From assembly GCF_000377565.1 (NCBI RefSeq), contig NZ_KB898365.1:104388-168387 (forward strand): a stretch of 64,000 nt of DNA, given 5' to 3'. The notes under the pieces were generated by a model that saw nothing but the letters and a program-made list of their open reading frames with translations, made no database searches and was not told the DNA's origin. The DNA comes from Rhizobium sp. 2MFCol3.1 (GTDB lineage Bacteria > Pseudomonadota > Alphaproteobacteria > Rhizobiales > Rhizobiaceae). The position numbers were made by a program, and so were the translations under genes. Below are positions 63,682-64,000 of this stretch, in pieces (position 1 is the stretch's first letter; each line of letters starts with the position of its first letter).

Positions 63682-63884
63682 CAGATCCTCAAGGGTGCGC
63701 GTCACTATATGGCAGATCGGTCCTGCTCATGCCACCGTCAGCCGGCGTCTGGTCTTTAAGCAGGCCGGGGAAGGCACAACCTCGACAGTTTCAACGCCGT
63801 TTCCGGCACCGAAACGAGCCTTCTGGAAATTCCCTATCAAAATCAGTCAGTTGCCAGAAACTGCGATTTTTTGAAAAAGGCTTG

Positions 63885-63914
63885 TTGACTTGTTTGGCTC
63901 TGGGGCCTTATAAG
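63885..63914 (+). promoter_or_regulatory. Strong rRNA-type promoter at the right edge
   Basis: TTGACT (63885-63890), an 18-base spacer and TATAAG (63909-63914), followed by a GC-rich segment, match rhizobial rrn promoters in layout. It reads out of the window, so a ribosomal RNA operon is predicted immediately to the right. Confidence 0.7.
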
Positions 63915-64000
63915 CCGCTTCACAGAACGAGGGCGGCGGCGCTGCTGGCGACGGTGACTTTCGCTCTGGATTTCTTTGATTGGCTGCGATGCTGATTGGT

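Noticed and set aside
1..64000. CRISPR array, prophage or integrase-driven island ends
   Set aside because: No regularly spaced repeats, no phage structural or recombinase gene, and no att-like direct repeats were seen by eye.

Overview
The window looks like a chromosome segment from the Rhizobiaceae (Rhizobium/Agrobacterium/Neorhizobium-like). Supporting signs are a DUF982 protein, rhizobial IS types (IS701, IS5 and IS3 families), an alphaproteobacterial CsgH-type curli operon, frequent GGAG-type ribosome binding sites, and a strong rRNA-type promoter (TTGACT / TATAAG) firing out of the right edge. No tRNA, rRNA body, CRISPR array, phage structural gene or integrase was seen.

Roughly 1-48,000 is an accessory mosaic. 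It starts with the 5' part of a membrane-bound HAMP-GAF diguanylate cyclase (minus strand, cut by the window edge) and a string of small hypothetical genes. Next comes a DNA methyltransferase whose downstream partner gene has been pushed away by two insertion sequences stacked on the same CTAG site (6538-8791). A catabolic island (11,795-18,076) follows: a histidinol-dehydrogenase-family enzyme, divergent from an XRE-cupin regulator, and a complete polyamine-type ABC importer. From 18,600 to 48,000 the content is dominated by genes of conflict and mobility. These include a GIY-YIG-like protein; a 2.07-kb element with 27-bp terminal inverted repeats carrying a TnpB-like RuvC protein; a PIN-domain toxin; a candidate LexA-controlled operon (TnsA-like protein, soluble FtsH-like AAA+ metalloprotease, metallophosphoesterase); a fused ParD-HigA orphan antitoxin; a three-gene operon with two PD-(D/E)XK-like proteins; a WYL regulator beside a giant RecB-nuclease/helicase and a 1,759-residue HSP90-type ATPase ending in DUF3883; a papain-like protein; and a Fic protein with an operon partner.

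From about 48,800 to the right end the sequence reads as conserved chromosomal backbone: a heterodimeric ABC exporter (one degenerate ATP site), a BASS-family transporter, a few small proteins, a curli operon (csgA-like, csgH, csgB-like, csgF, csgG), and a YhaO/YhaN-type (SbcD/SbcC-like) nuclease-ATPase pair beside the rRNA-type promoter.

The best candidates for something undescribed are these. (1) The TIR-bounded TnpB-like element: cutting it out in silico rejoins a 112-codon membrane-protein ORF in frame, and its end can fold into a chain of hairpins like an omega-RNA. (2) The WYL / RecB-helicase / HSP90-DUF3883 locus. (3) The three-gene PD-(D/E)XK operon. (4) The LexA-box operon with a membrane-free FtsH-like protease. 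All functions are read from motifs by eye; no database search was possible.
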